Source: Paragordius varius
Taxonomy: Eukaryota > Nematomorpha
Reading direction: 5' to 3'
Assembly (NCBI GenBank): GCA_964247055.1
Contig: OZ176058.1
Location: 372,001 to 436,000 of the forward strand
DNA: 64,000 nucleotides
Part shown: one piece after another, positions 38,701 through 46,740 of the stretch
Layout of the letters: each line of letters begins with the position of its first letter
Position numbering within the stretch: the first letter of the stretch is position 1
Position numbers and translations under genes: made by a program
The notes under the pieces: generated by a model
What the model saw: the letters and a program-made list of their open reading frames with translations, nothing else
Databases searched by the model: none
What the model was told of the DNA's origin: nothing

Positions 38701-41700
38701 ACCCTCGAACAATTCGAATTCAACTTAATTTCAAATTTACCCTTCAATTCAAATTAACCCCCTAAAATAAATTATGTGTTTTTTAAGATATTTAGTATAA
38801 TTATTTTTTTGATATATATTTGAAAAATGAAATTTTGTCTAAAATAAATATAATACTGGAAAAATAATAATTTACATAAAAATATTTTTTTATTAATAAT
38901 GAGTTATTAGCTGCTCGAAAAAACACATAATTTATTTTTAGGGTGAATTTAATTGTTTTAAGGTGAATTTGAATTGTAAATGATATATATATAATATTTT
39001 AAATTCACCCCCTAAAATAAATTAGGTGTTTTTTTTAAATTAAAAATTACCTATATATTTTAATAGGTATTATTAAAAATATTTTGTTTTAAATTTAAAA
39101 AATACTGAAAAAATAATACACTTTGCCATAAAAATATATTTAATTATAATGATGAGTTATATTAAACCGAAATTTTATAATTTAGAGTGAATTTGAATTG
39201 TTCAAGGGTAAATTTGAATTGTTTAAAGGTGAATTTGAATTGTAAATTGGTATATATATAATATTTCAAATTCACCTCTTAAAATTAATTATATGTTTTA
39301 TAATATTAAAAAATACCTATTTATTTATATTTATAAATTTTCTAAAAAAAATTTGTCTAAAATTAATATAATACTGGAAAAATTATAAACTATGCGCCAT
39401 AAAGATATATTACATTTTAATGATGAGTTATATTAAAATAATTTATTTAGAGGGTGAATTTGAATTGTTAAGGGTGAATTTTTATTGTTCAAAGAGAGTG
39501 AATTTAAATTTATGAAAAATCTTTTGAGTTTCGATAAATTTTTTGCCCTAAGAAATACAATATCTCAAATATAAAATATTTATTGGTAATTATTAAATTT
39601 ATTTAAAAATAAAAATTAAAAAAATAAAATATGTAGAAAATTATTTATTTTATTTAATAGTATTTATTGAGTGTTCCACTTCATATGTTTCGACTCTGGG
39701 CTTTTTTTGGAATGCTTATGCAAGTTAGTTTTGTATTTTGTATTTTTTTAGAAATTTTTATATTTTTTAATGAAAAATGTAATTTTTAGTATTCAGTATA
39801 TATTTAATATATAGATATAAAATCTAAATATTGTAAATTATACTATGGAAGGCAAAACGTATAAATATAAAGACAAATTTTTTAAAAAACAATTCCTTAG
39901 TTTTTTAAACTTAAATTAATTCTTGTAAAATAATAATTAACAAGCCTAAAATATATAATTAATTATGTTACCAATATACATTTCAAATCTATAATTTGCA
40001 GTTAAATAATGAGTTATAATTTAAAAGGAATTTAAAAAGTATTGGGTTGTCTTTTGAAAAAAAGCATTTTTGTCTTTATATTTTTAATATGTCCATAGTA
40101 AAATTTCAATTTTTATTGTATATTTTTTGTAACTTATCAATGCTAACCTAAATCAATAATATTAAATAATTTATATTTTAAAATCATCAATTTAACATTA
40201 AACATTGTTTTTTGTTAATTTTGGCCCTTTTTATATATTGTTATCAATTATAGATCTGACTGGTTCTAAAGATATACAGTCAGTAATAATGCAAAATTAT
40301 CAAAAATTTAAACTCATATTTTTTTTATAAAGAAAACCAAATATTTTAACCCTTATATTTTTTGTGTGATTTATATTGCATTTATAATTGATTGTGTTTC
40401 CAATTTACATCAACTCTTAACCTTATATTTCAATTCAATTAAAAACGATACGTTTAATATTCTCAAGGGTTTAAAAAACTATGGTTTTTTTGCAAAAAAA
40501 ATTGTGTTTTAGTTTTGTTTTACATTCTTCTCTTTATTTTATTCTAATAAATTTTTTGAAACTTATAAAAAAATTACTCAATAAATTTTTTAAAAAAAAT
40601 AACTTAATTATTCAAATTTCCAAAAAAATTTAGTCTATTATTGAAATTAACTCTTTTTTGAAAAATTGAAAATTCCATTAATATTTATATAATTTAATAA
40701 TTTTAACTGTAATTTTTATTTTTACATTCGTTTCTTTTTTATTTTAATTTTTGGAAGTTTCAAAAAAAATTACTCTATTTTTGAATTTTTTAAAAAACAA
40801 ATTACTTAATTTTTGAAATTTACTCTTTTTCAAAATTAACCCGATTAATATATATATTATTAAATAATTTCAAATGTAATTATCAAAATAATTATATATT
40901 TTTATAATATTAATATTTATATAATATTAAATTTTAACTGTAATTTTTAAAAAAAAAATTTTTTTTTAAAAAAAGTTGTTTTATATTTTTACATTCAATA
41001 ATTTTTTAAAACTTCCAAAAAAATTCACTCTATTTTTGAAAAATTGACCCTTTTTATAAATTAATAATTATGTAATTAAATAATTTTAAATGTAATTTTT
41101 ATTTTTACATTTGTCTCTTTATATTATTTTAATCCATTTTTAAAACTTTCAAAAATTATTCACTCTGTATTTGAAATTTAAAAAAAATACTTAATTTTTA
41201 ATATAAACTCTTTTTCAAAATTATAAACGATTAATATTTATATAATTAAATAATTTTAACTGTAATTATCAAAAAAATTTTTTTTTAAAAAAAATAGGTC
41301 CTTTTGGCCTACGTTAAAAAAATTTTAAGTTCCAAAAAAAATTACTCTATTTTTGAAATTAACTCTTCGAAAAATTGAAAATTATATTAATATTTATTAT
41401 TAATAAAATATTTAAACTGTTATTTTTATGTTTACATTTGTCTCTTTATTTCATTTTAATAAATGCTTCAAAGTTCCAAAAAAAATCACTTTATTTTTTA
41501 AAAATTAATATTATTTATGTAATTAAATAATTTAACTGTAATTATCGAAAAAAAATTTTTTTTTAAAAAAATAGGTCACTTTAGCATACATCGTTATATT
41601 TCAATTCAATTAAAAACGATAGTTTAATAAATATTTTCAAGGATTCAAAAACTATTTTTTTATTTGCAAGTTTTAGTGTGTTTTTTTTGTCTCTTTATAT

Positions 41701-42680
41701 TATTTTAATAAATTTTTGAAACTTTCAAAAAAAATTACTCCATTTTTGAAAAATTTAAAATTCCATTAATATTTATATAATTAAATAATTTAACTGTAAT
41801 TATCAAAAAAATTATTTACATAAAATAGGTCCCTTTGGCATACGTTAAAAAAAATTTTAAGTTCCAAAAAAATACTCTATTTTTGAAATTAACTCTTTTT
41901 CGAAAAATTGAAAGTTTCATTAATATTAATATAATTAAATAATTTTAAAGGTATTTTTATTTTTACATTCTTCTCTTTATTTTAATAAATTTTTGAAACT
42001 TTCAAAAAAAATTACTCAATTTTTGAAATTAACTCTTTTTCCGAAAATTGAAAATTCCATTAATATTTATAGAATTAAATAATTTTAAGTGTAATTATCA
42101 AAAAATAATTTTTTTTTAAATTTCCATCATAGGTCCCTTTGGCATACGTTTAAAAAAAATTTTTTAAATAAAAAATTCTTTCTATTTTTGAAATTAACTC
42201 TTTTTCAAAATTATAAACTCCATTAATATTTATTATTAATAACATATTTTAACTGTAATTATTAAAAAAAATTTTTTTTTATAAAAAATAGGTCCCTTTG
42301 GCATACGTTAAAAATTTTAAGTTCCAAAAAAAACTTTTTCAATTTTTGAAATTAACTTTTTATCGGAAAACTGAATATCATTATTATATAATAAAATAAT
42401 TTCAACTTTAATTATCAAAAAAAAATTTTTTTCGCAAAAAAATTGTATCTATTTTTTCAATAATTTTTTGAAACTTTTAAAAAATTACTTAATTTTCAAA
42501 ATTAAATAATTTTAAATGTAATTATTAAAAAAATAGGTTCCTTTAGCATACGTTGTTTCAACTTATCTCAAAGGTGGTCAATGGGGTAATATCCTGGTAT
42601 GGTTAAGTCTTATCCTAGGTCAACCAATTTGTATTCTCATGTATTTCCATGATTATTACATTCTCAACATGGTTAAATAA
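18018..42680 (+). CDS. DGAT1: DGAT1 copy R, complete 15-exon gene (diacylglycerol O-acyltransferase 1)
   Basis: Fifteen exons with GT-AG junctions join in phase to 2199 nt (732 codons plus stop): 18018-18166, 18924-19011, 21855-21981, 23696-23748, 24151-24253, 24860-25694, 26422-26501, 27357-27416, 28416-28519, 30748-30873, 32777-32889, 34028-34093, 37902-37989, 39661-39723, 42537-42680. The product transfers fatty acyl from acyl-CoA to diacylglycerol in the ER membrane, the last step of triacylglycerol synthesis. Diagnostic segments are [16 protein letters not shown] (exon 2), KYGILVDP (exon 3), [13 protein letters not shown] (exons 8-9), CYELNFP (exon 9), LGLIQQW (exon 10), FYNDWWN (about residues 608-614), SAFFHE with the presumed catalytic His at about 663, and MYFHDYY near the C terminus. 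These fit DGAT1 rather than sterol acyltransferases of the same family. The protein is about 240 residues longer than the roughly 490-residue animal enzyme, almost all of it in exons 6-7. I found the exons by homology recalled from memory and by splice phase, not by alignment. Confidence 0.95.
18167..18923 (+). other. Copy R intron 1
   Basis: A/T homopolymers and a local duplication (ttatttcaatacaaattatcaatatt at 18657 and 18738). No gene seen. Confidence 0.6.
18924..19011 (+). CDS. DGAT1: DGAT1 copy R exon 2
   Basis: It is entered in phase 2 after tttttag and leaves in phase 0 at gtaaaa. It encodes [15 protein letters not shown] and then [14 protein letters not shown], the start of the first membrane region and one of the most conserved DGAT1 blocks. 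Only one silent change separates it from the copy L exon (7906-7993). No decoy copies of this exon are visible. Confidence 0.95.
19012..20054 (+). other. Copy R intron 2, 5' part
   Basis: About 1 kb of A/T runs without recognisable features before the decoy array begins. Confidence 0.6.
20055..21854 (+). repeat. Acceptor-edge decoy array before copy R exon 3 (5 copies)
   Basis: Partial copies of the acceptor plus the first 30-40 nt of exon 3 lie near 20070-20100, 20528-20570, 20914-20955, 21279-21318 and 21525-21567, then the true exon at 21855. Units run about 250-450 bp. The A/T filler between them also aligns unit to unit (for example aaattatcatatgtta just before the acceptor). Most decoys read TCAAGACTGGCT where the true exon reads TCTCGGTTAGCT. 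Confidence 0.88.
21855..21981 (+). CDS. DGAT1: DGAT1 copy R exon 3
   Basis: 42 codons plus 1 nt: [20 protein letters not shown], then [17 protein letters not shown] and TCLFL. It ends at the strong donor gtatga. The acceptor is aacag. Five partial copies of its start lie upstream and two of its end downstream. Its Ser-Arg-Leu codons (TCT CGG TTA) differ from the TCA AGA CTG seen in copy L and in most of its own upstream decoys, so the decoys may preserve an older exon sequence. Confidence 0.93.
21982..22850 (+). repeat. Donor-edge decoy array after copy R exon 3 (2 copies)
   Basis: Copies of the last 50-60 nt of exon 3 with its gtatga donor lie at about 22346-22410 and 22784-22838, embedded in CATATG-rich spacer. 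The copies lack acceptors. Confidence 0.85.
23322..23576. mobile_element. M2 element in copy R intron 3
   Basis: ccatttacaatttaaattca at the left and aaatttgaattgtaaatga at the right. The core aagatatatttcatattaat is typical M2. Partner of 1682-1915. Confidence 0.75.
23577..23690 (+). repeat. (TA)n tracts before exon 4
   Basis: Several TA runs interleaved with aatttgaaataaaaaat-type repeats directly precede the exon 4 acceptor. The same arrangement mirrors at 1535-1680 in copy L, with different run lengths. Confidence 0.8.
23696..23748 (+). CDS. DGAT1: DGAT1 copy R exon 4 (53-nt microexon)
   Basis: A short exon between tatatttag and gtataat encoding [17 protein letters not shown]. It matches the second membrane segment of animal DGAT1 in position and pattern (hydrophobic run followed by E-K-x-x). 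It is identical to 1479-1531 on the minus strand across all 53 nt, while the surrounding intron differs. This is good evidence that it is coding. Confidence 0.88.
24151..24253 (+). CDS. DGAT1: DGAT1 copy R exon 5
   Basis: It encodes [20 protein letters not shown] and then [14 protein letters not shown], a membrane segment. The acceptor is tttattttag and the donor gtaaac. Six of 103 positions differ from copy L (990-1092), of which five are silent and one exchanges Ile for Met. The open frame continues past the donor into the intron, but homology stops there. Confidence 0.92.
24860..25694 (+). CDS. DGAT1: DGAT1 copy R exon 6 with large disordered repeat insertion
   Basis: The first 27 or so codons are conserved membrane sequence ([20 protein letters not shown], then NHWCRDA). 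The remaining 250 or so are hydrophilic, low-complexity and rich in K, E, N, S and D, replacing a loop of only about 40 residues in other animals. Three to four degenerate repeats of [20 protein letters not shown] occur with periods of 47, 32 and 50 codons, followed by an acidic Ser-rich tail and a final KKKK. The donor is gtatga in phase 2. This exon is much less AT-biased than its surroundings. It crosses the edge of the visible inverted repeat, which stops only because the window starts there. Confidence 0.92.
25029..25429. promoter_or_regulatory. Four X-box-like palindromes inside exon 6 repeats
   Basis: GTTGTCTAGGCAAC (25029-25042), GTTACCTAGGCAAC (25170-25183), GTTACCTAGGCAAC (25266-25279) and GTTGCCACGGCAAC (25416-25429). 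Each is an imperfect inverted repeat of the RFX X-box type (GTTNCC-NN-GGNAAC). They encode Leu-Pro-Arg-Gln in the protein repeats. RFX binding is inferred only from consensus; conservation may instead reflect the repeat unit or the peptide. Confidence 0.4.
25695..26421 (+). other. Copy R intron 6
   Basis: The first 170 bp contain three CAGCTG sites (gcagctgtttgc, atcagctgtaat, aacagctgatatttt); the rest is A/T runs. No gene. Confidence 0.6.
26422..26501 (+). CDS. DGAT1: DGAT1 copy R exon 7
   Basis: 26 codons flanked by phase-compatible partial codons, encoding [20 protein letters not shown] and AYRDEK. It lies between tttttttag and gttaga. There is no clear counterpart in other DGAT1 proteins; it belongs to the expanded cytosolic loop. 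Support comes from splice-site quality, phase with both neighbours and a less AT-biased composition. It could be alternatively spliced, but its 80-nt length would break the frame if skipped. Confidence 0.78.
26502..28415 (+). repeat. Copy R introns 7 and 8 with possible exon 9 start decoys
   Basis: Almost pure A/T. A convincing exon 9 start decoy lies at 28229-28254 (ttttttagatttatattatt), and weaker ones at 28118-28145, 27740-27760 and 27778-27800, where little exon sequence remains. The 27742 and 27785 repeats are adjacent direct copies of about 44 bp. Confidence 0.6.
27357..27416 (+). CDS. DGAT1: DGAT1 copy R exon 8
   Basis: It encodes [19 protein letters not shown]. The YPDNLT motif is the hallmark entry to the conserved C-terminal half of DGAT1. 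The donor is gtaatt. Skipping it (60 nt) would keep the frame. Confidence 0.93.
28416..28519 (+). CDS. DGAT1: DGAT1 copy R exon 9
   Basis: It encodes [20 protein letters not shown] followed by [14 protein letters not shown]. This matches the DGAT1-specific block around CYELNFP and the following basic helix. The acceptor is tttttag and the donor gtaaaa. A start decoy (about 28229-28254) and an end decoy (about 28855-28896) flank it. Confidence 0.96.
28520..29240 (+). repeat. Copy R intron 9, 5' part, with exon 9 tail decoy
   Basis: At 28855-28896 the sequence copies the end of exon 9 with its donor (ttttattcaaacaaatcatg then gaaatggta). The rest is A/T filler. The 62-codon open frame starting in exon 9 simply reads through the donor. 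Confidence 0.8.
29241..30747 (+). repeat. Acceptor-edge decoy array before exon 10 (5 copies)
   Basis: Copies of tagatatttttattacaatt plus up to 25 more exon nt (aatgcttggcctaatacaac) lie near 29248-29290, 29567-29607, 29897-29942, 30140-30180 and 30355-30378. Spacing is about 210-390 bp. (TA)n runs follow several, the longest at 30469-30507. The true exon at 30748 comes last and reads CTTATACAACAATGG. Confidence 0.9.
30748..30873 (+). CDS. DGAT1: DGAT1 copy R exon 10
   Basis: 42 codons in phase 0: [20 protein letters not shown], then [19 protein letters not shown] and KLA. LIQQW, PTI and the MDYxR-ERLLKLA block are conserved in DGAT1. The donor is gtattt. It is flanked by about five start-edge decoys upstream and three to four end-edge decoys downstream, the clearest case of the pattern in this window. 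Confidence 0.95.
30874..32000 (+). repeat. Donor-edge decoy array after exon 10 (3-4 copies)
   Basis: Copies of the exon 10 tail and donor lie at about 31195-31220 (short), 31436-31500 (nearly exact, cagttccatggattatgcta onward), 31742-31795 and 31910-31958. The last reads cggctcttgaagttagcg, a silent variant of the exon. A CDS-like open frame across 31295-31543 comes from this copy and is not a gene. Confidence 0.9.
32426..32487 (+). repeat. Acceptor-edge decoy of exon 11
   Basis: It copies the acceptor and first 56 or so nt of exon 11 (attccaaatcacctgatctg onward), differing by one silent base (GTTGAT for GTTAAT would change Asn-type reading only in this dead copy). It diverges after tgttt, exactly where the true exon continues into ttcaatgtta. 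No donor. Confidence 0.88.
32777..32889 (+). CDS. DGAT1: DGAT1 copy R exon 11
   Basis: It encodes [20 protein letters not shown], then [17 protein letters not shown], and splits the second Trp codon of the MBOAT FYxDWW motif, which helps position substrate. The donor is gtaata. An acceptor-only copy of its first 60 or so nt lies at 32426-32487. Confidence 0.96.
32890..34027 (+). other. Copy R intron 11
   Basis: A/T-rich. An 86-codon open frame at 33034-33294 is low-complexity (I, F, K, L, N) with no homology that I recognise. Nothing supported. Confidence 0.6.
34028..34093 (+). CDS. DGAT1: DGAT1 copy R exon 12
   Basis: It completes the Trp and encodes [20 protein letters not shown] plus S. 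The FW-x-x-WN-x-PVH-x-W pattern is conserved across this acyltransferase group. The donor gtgagc is the best consensus donor in the gene. Confidence 0.95.
34094..34505 (+). other. Copy R intron 12, 5' part
   Basis: No recognisable repeat family. It contains a slightly GC-richer patch (aatggcctttgttggcccct near 34271), which matches nothing I know. Confidence 0.5.
34506..34754. mobile_element. M1 element in intron 12
   Basis: cagtaaaaattgaaataata at the left, gtataattaccgttttaactg at the right, TA flanks. Confidence 0.82.
34882..35168. mobile_element. M2 element in intron 12
   Basis: ccatttacaattcaaattca at the left, with about five 21-bp units at the right (35047-35155), flanked by TA. Confidence 0.85.
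35460..35940. mobile_element. M1 element with tandemly duplicated right arm
   Basis: A degraded left arm (35488-35535) and a right arm ending tttttacta at about 35756. The last 140 or so bp then recur almost exactly at 35805-35930, each followed by a (TA)n run. Confidence 0.7.
36323..36544. mobile_element. M1 element in intron 12
   Basis: cagtaaaaattaaaattata at the left and cgtataatttcaatctttattg at the right, flanked by TA. Short core. Confidence 0.8.
36598..37212. mobile_element. Three M1 right-arm fragments
   Basis: Solo right termini ending at about 36644 (aaaattttagtg), 36769 (aatttttactg) and 37212 (cagtttttactg). No left partners are clear, so these are probably tandem-copied ends rather than three insertions. 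Confidence 0.6.
37213..37901 (+). repeat. Short tandem repeats and exon 13 start decoys
   Basis: Units of about 45-115 bp end in tttttactgtaattaataaa, a mix of M1 terminus and intron sequence. At 37421-37445 and 37548-37570 they include cagacatttata, the exon 13 acceptor and first bases. The array runs up to the true exon 13. Confidence 0.7.
37902..37989 (+). CDS. DGAT1: DGAT1 copy R exon 13 (active-site His)
   Basis: It encodes [20 protein letters not shown] and FLVSAFFHE. The His of FFHE is the presumed catalytic residue, corresponding to the invariant MBOAT histidine in a buried membrane helix. The acceptor is tttcag and the donor gttaat. Short acceptor-edge decoys lie at about 37421-37445 and 37548-37570. 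Confidence 0.95.
38186..38417. mobile_element. M2 element in intron 13 (degraded)
   Basis: aattcgaattcactcttcga at the left and ttgttcaagggtaaatttga at the right. The core is shortened. Confidence 0.65.
38682..39513. mobile_element. Three M2 elements in tandem in intron 13
   Basis: Back-to-back copies at 38682-38983, 38996-39250 and 39262-39513, separated by about 12 bp of atatataatatttc-like sequence. The second and third lack the outermost left terminus. This suggests tandem duplication after one insertion rather than three insertions. Confidence 0.78.
39661..39723 (+). CDS. DGAT1: DGAT1 copy R exon 14
   Basis: Exactly 21 codons in phase 0: [20 protein letters not shown] plus Q, matching the helix after the active-site His in DGAT1. 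The acceptor is ttaatag and the donor gttagt. No decoys were noticed around it. Confidence 0.95.
39830..40118. mobile_element. M1 element in intron 14
   Basis: The left arm has tactatggaaggcaaaacgta; the right end is aaatttcaatttttattg. The outer left terminus is worn. Confidence 0.72.
40430..42536 (+). repeat. Acceptor-edge decoy array before exon 15 (about 5 copies)
   Basis: Units of about 160-320 bp end in aaaataggtccctttggcat followed by acg, copying the acceptor and first 18 or so nt of exon 15. Copies are near 41297, 41573, 41828, 42131 and 42291. The filler carries aattttaactgtaattatca and aaactttcaaaaaaaattac. Earlier, more degraded units start near 40430. The true exon follows at 42537. 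Confidence 0.88.
42537..42680 (+). CDS. DGAT1: DGAT1 copy R terminal exon 15
   Basis: 47 codons plus [23 protein letters not shown], then [20 protein letters not shown] and YILNMVK. It matches the C-terminal membrane helices of DGAT1 including GQP and MYxHDYY. About five acceptor-edge decoys lie upstream (40430-42310). More than ten copies of its last 35-57 nt recur downstream in the satellite. A near-identical copy lies at 62629-62778. Confidence 0.96.
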   Translation, partial: VPLAYVVSTYLKGGQWGNILVWLSLILGQPICILMYFHDYYILNMVK

Positions 42681-45600
42681 TTGAAAAATCAGCTGATCTG
42701 CACACACAAAAATATTAAAACAATGTTGATAACAGCTAAGAAATTAATCTAATATGGATATATATATATATATATGTGTGTGTAAATTTTCGACCAATCA
42801 ATTTTATAAGACCTTTAAGGATTCATTTTCGAGTTATTGCTCTTAAAAACAATGTAAAAAAATAAAATTAGCTTATCTGGAAAGAATTCCACAATAATTT
42901 CGCATATTATGTATTTCCATGATTATTACATTCTCAACATGTATAAGAGCAACTAAAAATTGTTTAAAACAGTAAAAATCAGCTGATCTGCATATACAAA
43001 AATATTAAATTCCCTTAAACAATGAATATTGTTAAAAACAGCTAAGAAATTAATCTAATATGGATATATATATATATAAAGATGTGTGTAAATTTTCGAC
43101 CATCTAATTTATAACACTTTTCAATTGAAAAAAGGAACAAAAGAAAATAAGCTGATCTGGATTGAATTTTAAAATATCGCATATTCTCATGTATTTCCAT
43201 GATTACTACATTCTCAACTTGTACAAAAACAACAAATAACCGTATTTAAAAATCAGCTGATCTTAATACCAAGATATTAAATTCCCTTAAACAATGAATA
43301 TTGTTAAAAACAGCTAAGAAATTAATCTAATATGGATATATATATGTGTAAATTTACGACCAATCAATTTTATAAGACCCTTGAAATTTTATATTGATAA
43401 CAATTAAAAACAGTGTTGAAAGAAAATCAGCTGATCTGCCAACAAAAATATTAGATTTACCCACTAACAATGGTAAAAACAGCTATATAGATATATTTTA
43501 TAGCACCCTTAAAAAAATTTTCTCGAGTTATTGCTTTAATAACAATCGAAAAAAACAAAATCAGCCGATCATGATGGTATTCCACAATAAATTAGCATAT
43601 TTTCAAGTTTTTCCATGATTATTACATTCTCAACATGTACAACAATGTTAAAAATGATTGAAAAATCAGCTGATATGCAAAAAACTTATTGAATTTACAC
43701 ACTAACTAATGTTAAAAATAGCTAAGAAATTAATCAAATATGGATAAATATATATATGTGTAAATTTTCGACCATATAATTTTATAATACCTTTCAATTG
43801 GAAAAAAGGAAAAACGAAAATAGCTGATCTGGTTAGAATTCTTAAACCAATTTGTATTCTCATGTATTTCCATGATTATTACATTCTCAACATGTATAAA
43901 AATTGATTGAAAAATCAGCTGATCTGCATACACAAAATTTAAATTTTCTCAAACAATGAATGTTAAAAACAGCAAAGAAATTTTGTAAATTTACGACCAC
44001 TTAATTTTATAACACATTTAAAATTTTATTTTGGACTTATTACACGTAAAAACAATTGAAAAAAAGGAAAATCAGCTGATCCAGATAAAATTTTAAAATG
44101 TAATACAATTTCATGTATTTCCATGATTATTACATTCTTAACATGTATAAAAATTGAAAAATCAGCTGATCTGCATACAAAAATATTGAATTCACCCAAA
44201 CAATGAATGTTAAAAAGGTTCAAGAAATTTATCTAATGTGCGCATATAAGTGGAAATTTTATCTAATGTGAATTTCATTTAGACCCTTTAAAAATTTACA
44301 TTACAATTAACAAAATGAAAATCAGCTGATCTGGAAAAATATTCGACAATAAATTCGCATATTCTTATGTATTCCCATAATTATTACATTCTCAACATGT
44401 AAAAAAAACGCTAAATATGATTGAAAAAATCAGCTGATCTGCATATACAAAAATATTGAATTTACCCAAACAATGTTTAAAACAGCCTATTTAATGAGGA
44501 CATAGTTAATATATCCCTTAAAATTTATTTTGAAACCATTGCACTAAAAGGAAAATAGCTGATCTGGAAAGAATTGCAAAATATCGCATATTCTCATGTA
44601 TTTCCATGATTATTACATACTCAACATGTATAAAAACAACTAAAAACAATGGAAAATAGAAAATCAGCTGATCTGCATACAAAAAATTTAAATTCCCTCA
44701 AACAATGAGTGTTAACAGCTAAGAAATATATCTAATGTGGATTTATATCTAAATTTACGACCATATAATTTTATAACACCTTTCAATCAAAAAAAGGAAT
44801 AAAAGAAAATCAGCTGATCTGGATGAAATTCCAAAACCAATTTGTATCCTTATGTATTTCCATGATTATTAAATTCTCAACGTGTACAACAATGTTAATT
44901 AATTGAAAAATCAGCTGATCCGCATACACAAATATTGAATTAACCCAAACGATGAATGCTAAAACAGCTAAAAATTTATCTAACGTGAATTTCATTCAGA
45001 CCCTTTAAAAATTTACATTATCAACATTTATAAAAATTGAAAAATCAGCTGATCTGCATACATAAAATATTAAATTCGATCACACAATGAATGTTAAAAC
45101 AGCTAACAAATATATCTAATGTGGGCATATGTAAATTAACGACCATATAATTTTATATAAAACATTTTAGCGTTATTACATTTAACATAATAAAAATCAG
45201 CTAATCTGGATAGAATTCTAAAATACACTTAAACGTTTTCATGTATTTCATGATTATTACATTCTTAACATGTATAAAAACGACTAAAACAATGGTAAAA
45301 AGAAAATCAGCTGATCTGCATACAAAATTATTGAATTTCACACAAAGATTTTAAACAACTAACAAATTTATCTAATGTGGGCATATTTTATAGCACCCTT
45401 AAAAATTTTTTCTCGAGTTATTGCTCTTATAAACAATGTAAAAAAGAAAATCAGCTGATCTGGACAAAATACCAAAATATATTTGCACATTTTCATGTAT
45501 TTCCATGATTATTACATTCTCAACATGTACAACAAAGTTAATAATGATTGAAAAATCAGCTGATCTGCATTCAAAATTTTAGAATTCACCCAAACTAGGA

Positions 45601-46320
45601 TTTCAAACTAACAAATTTATCTAGACTTACATATTTTCATGAATATTACATTCTTAACTTGATAATCGCCACATAGACAGCATTCACAACAACGAAAACA
45701 GTTGAAACAAATCAGGTGTTATGGAAAATTTCTAAAAGAAAATTTATAGCGCATAAAAGAAAAACAGCTGATTTGGATAGAAAAATTAACTATTTTTCAA
45801 TATCAAACTAATTTTACGCGAGCGATTTTTATTAAATAGAAGAAATAATCAGTTATCTGAATCAAAATTTAGAAGGATACGTCCCTACACCATCAGATTA
45901 CATAATTTTTCATACGACCTTTTAGAATTCAAATCATTAAACAATGAAACATAGTTCAAAAAATAATCAGCTGATATAGATAAAATTGTAAAAATGTTAA
46001 AATACGTTAAATTCAAGATTGAAATACACAGACTATATTTAAAGTCATTACTAAAGAATGCAAAAAGAAATTATCTTGAAAAATTTTTCAAAAATACGTA
46101 ACTTTTGCCCTAATTATTACATATTCTTTACATATGTACAAAAAAACTAATCATTGATAATTACCTCAAAGAAAAACAGCTGATCTGGATGATTTTATTT
46201 AAAATATTGGTTAATTGAACCAAAAAGGATTGCAATATATTTATAATGGTTAAAAATTTTTATATTTTCGAATTATTATTATCACGCAAAAAAAGAGAAT
46301 ATAATCAGCTGATCTTGAGG
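42681..46320 (+). repeat. Satellite derived from the DGAT1 last exon
   Basis: More than ten diverged units of about 220-420 bp. Each includes tcatgtatttccatgattat plus tacattctcaacatg, which in exon 15 encodes [12 protein letters not shown]; copies begin near 42905, 43190, 43604, 43860, 44112, 44370, 44597, 44852, 45240 and 45495. Two units (43845, 44837) also keep caatttgtattct from further upstream in the exon. Units also contain aatcagctgatctgcataca and aaaatcagctgatctgga, giving two CAGCTG sites each. Decay increases past 45.6 kb. None is translated as far as can be seen. Confidence 0.88.
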
Positions 46321-46574
46321 AATATTGATAAATAAATCATTTTACCCATATTATTTTAATAATATATTTTTAATCTTGATATATTTTAAATTAAATTTCA
46401 AATATATATATATTTAATGGCACTACGAATTGACAATAATAATTTATATGTGCATCGCAAACGTAATAATAAATAAATTAATATATATTTTAAAAAATTT
46501 TATCCCTTATTTGTCATTTAAAGTTCAAATTGTGTTTTTGAAGCATTGTTTGGTTAACATGTAAAAGATTATTA

Positions 46575-46740
46575 AGTAACAATTAAAAATTATATTATGG
46601 ACAAAACTTAAAAATTGAAAAGAAATATTTCTAAAGGCAATCAAACTTTAAATTCTCGTAAAGATATTATTAATTTAAAACGGTAAAATATATAATTGAT
46701 TGTATTAGAATATAATATATTTTTTTGTAGAAATGATATT
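46575..46740. mobile_element. M1 fragment
   Basis: A left-arm-like stretch (ttaaaaattatattatggac then aaaactt) without a matching right arm. Confidence 0.5.

Noticed and set aside
43394-44995. Several 61-74 codon frames in the satellite, some antisense with repeated ADQLIFQ and [10 protein letters not shown]
   Set aside because: Antisense or out-of-frame readings of satellite units derived from DGAT1 exon 15. They recur because the units recur.
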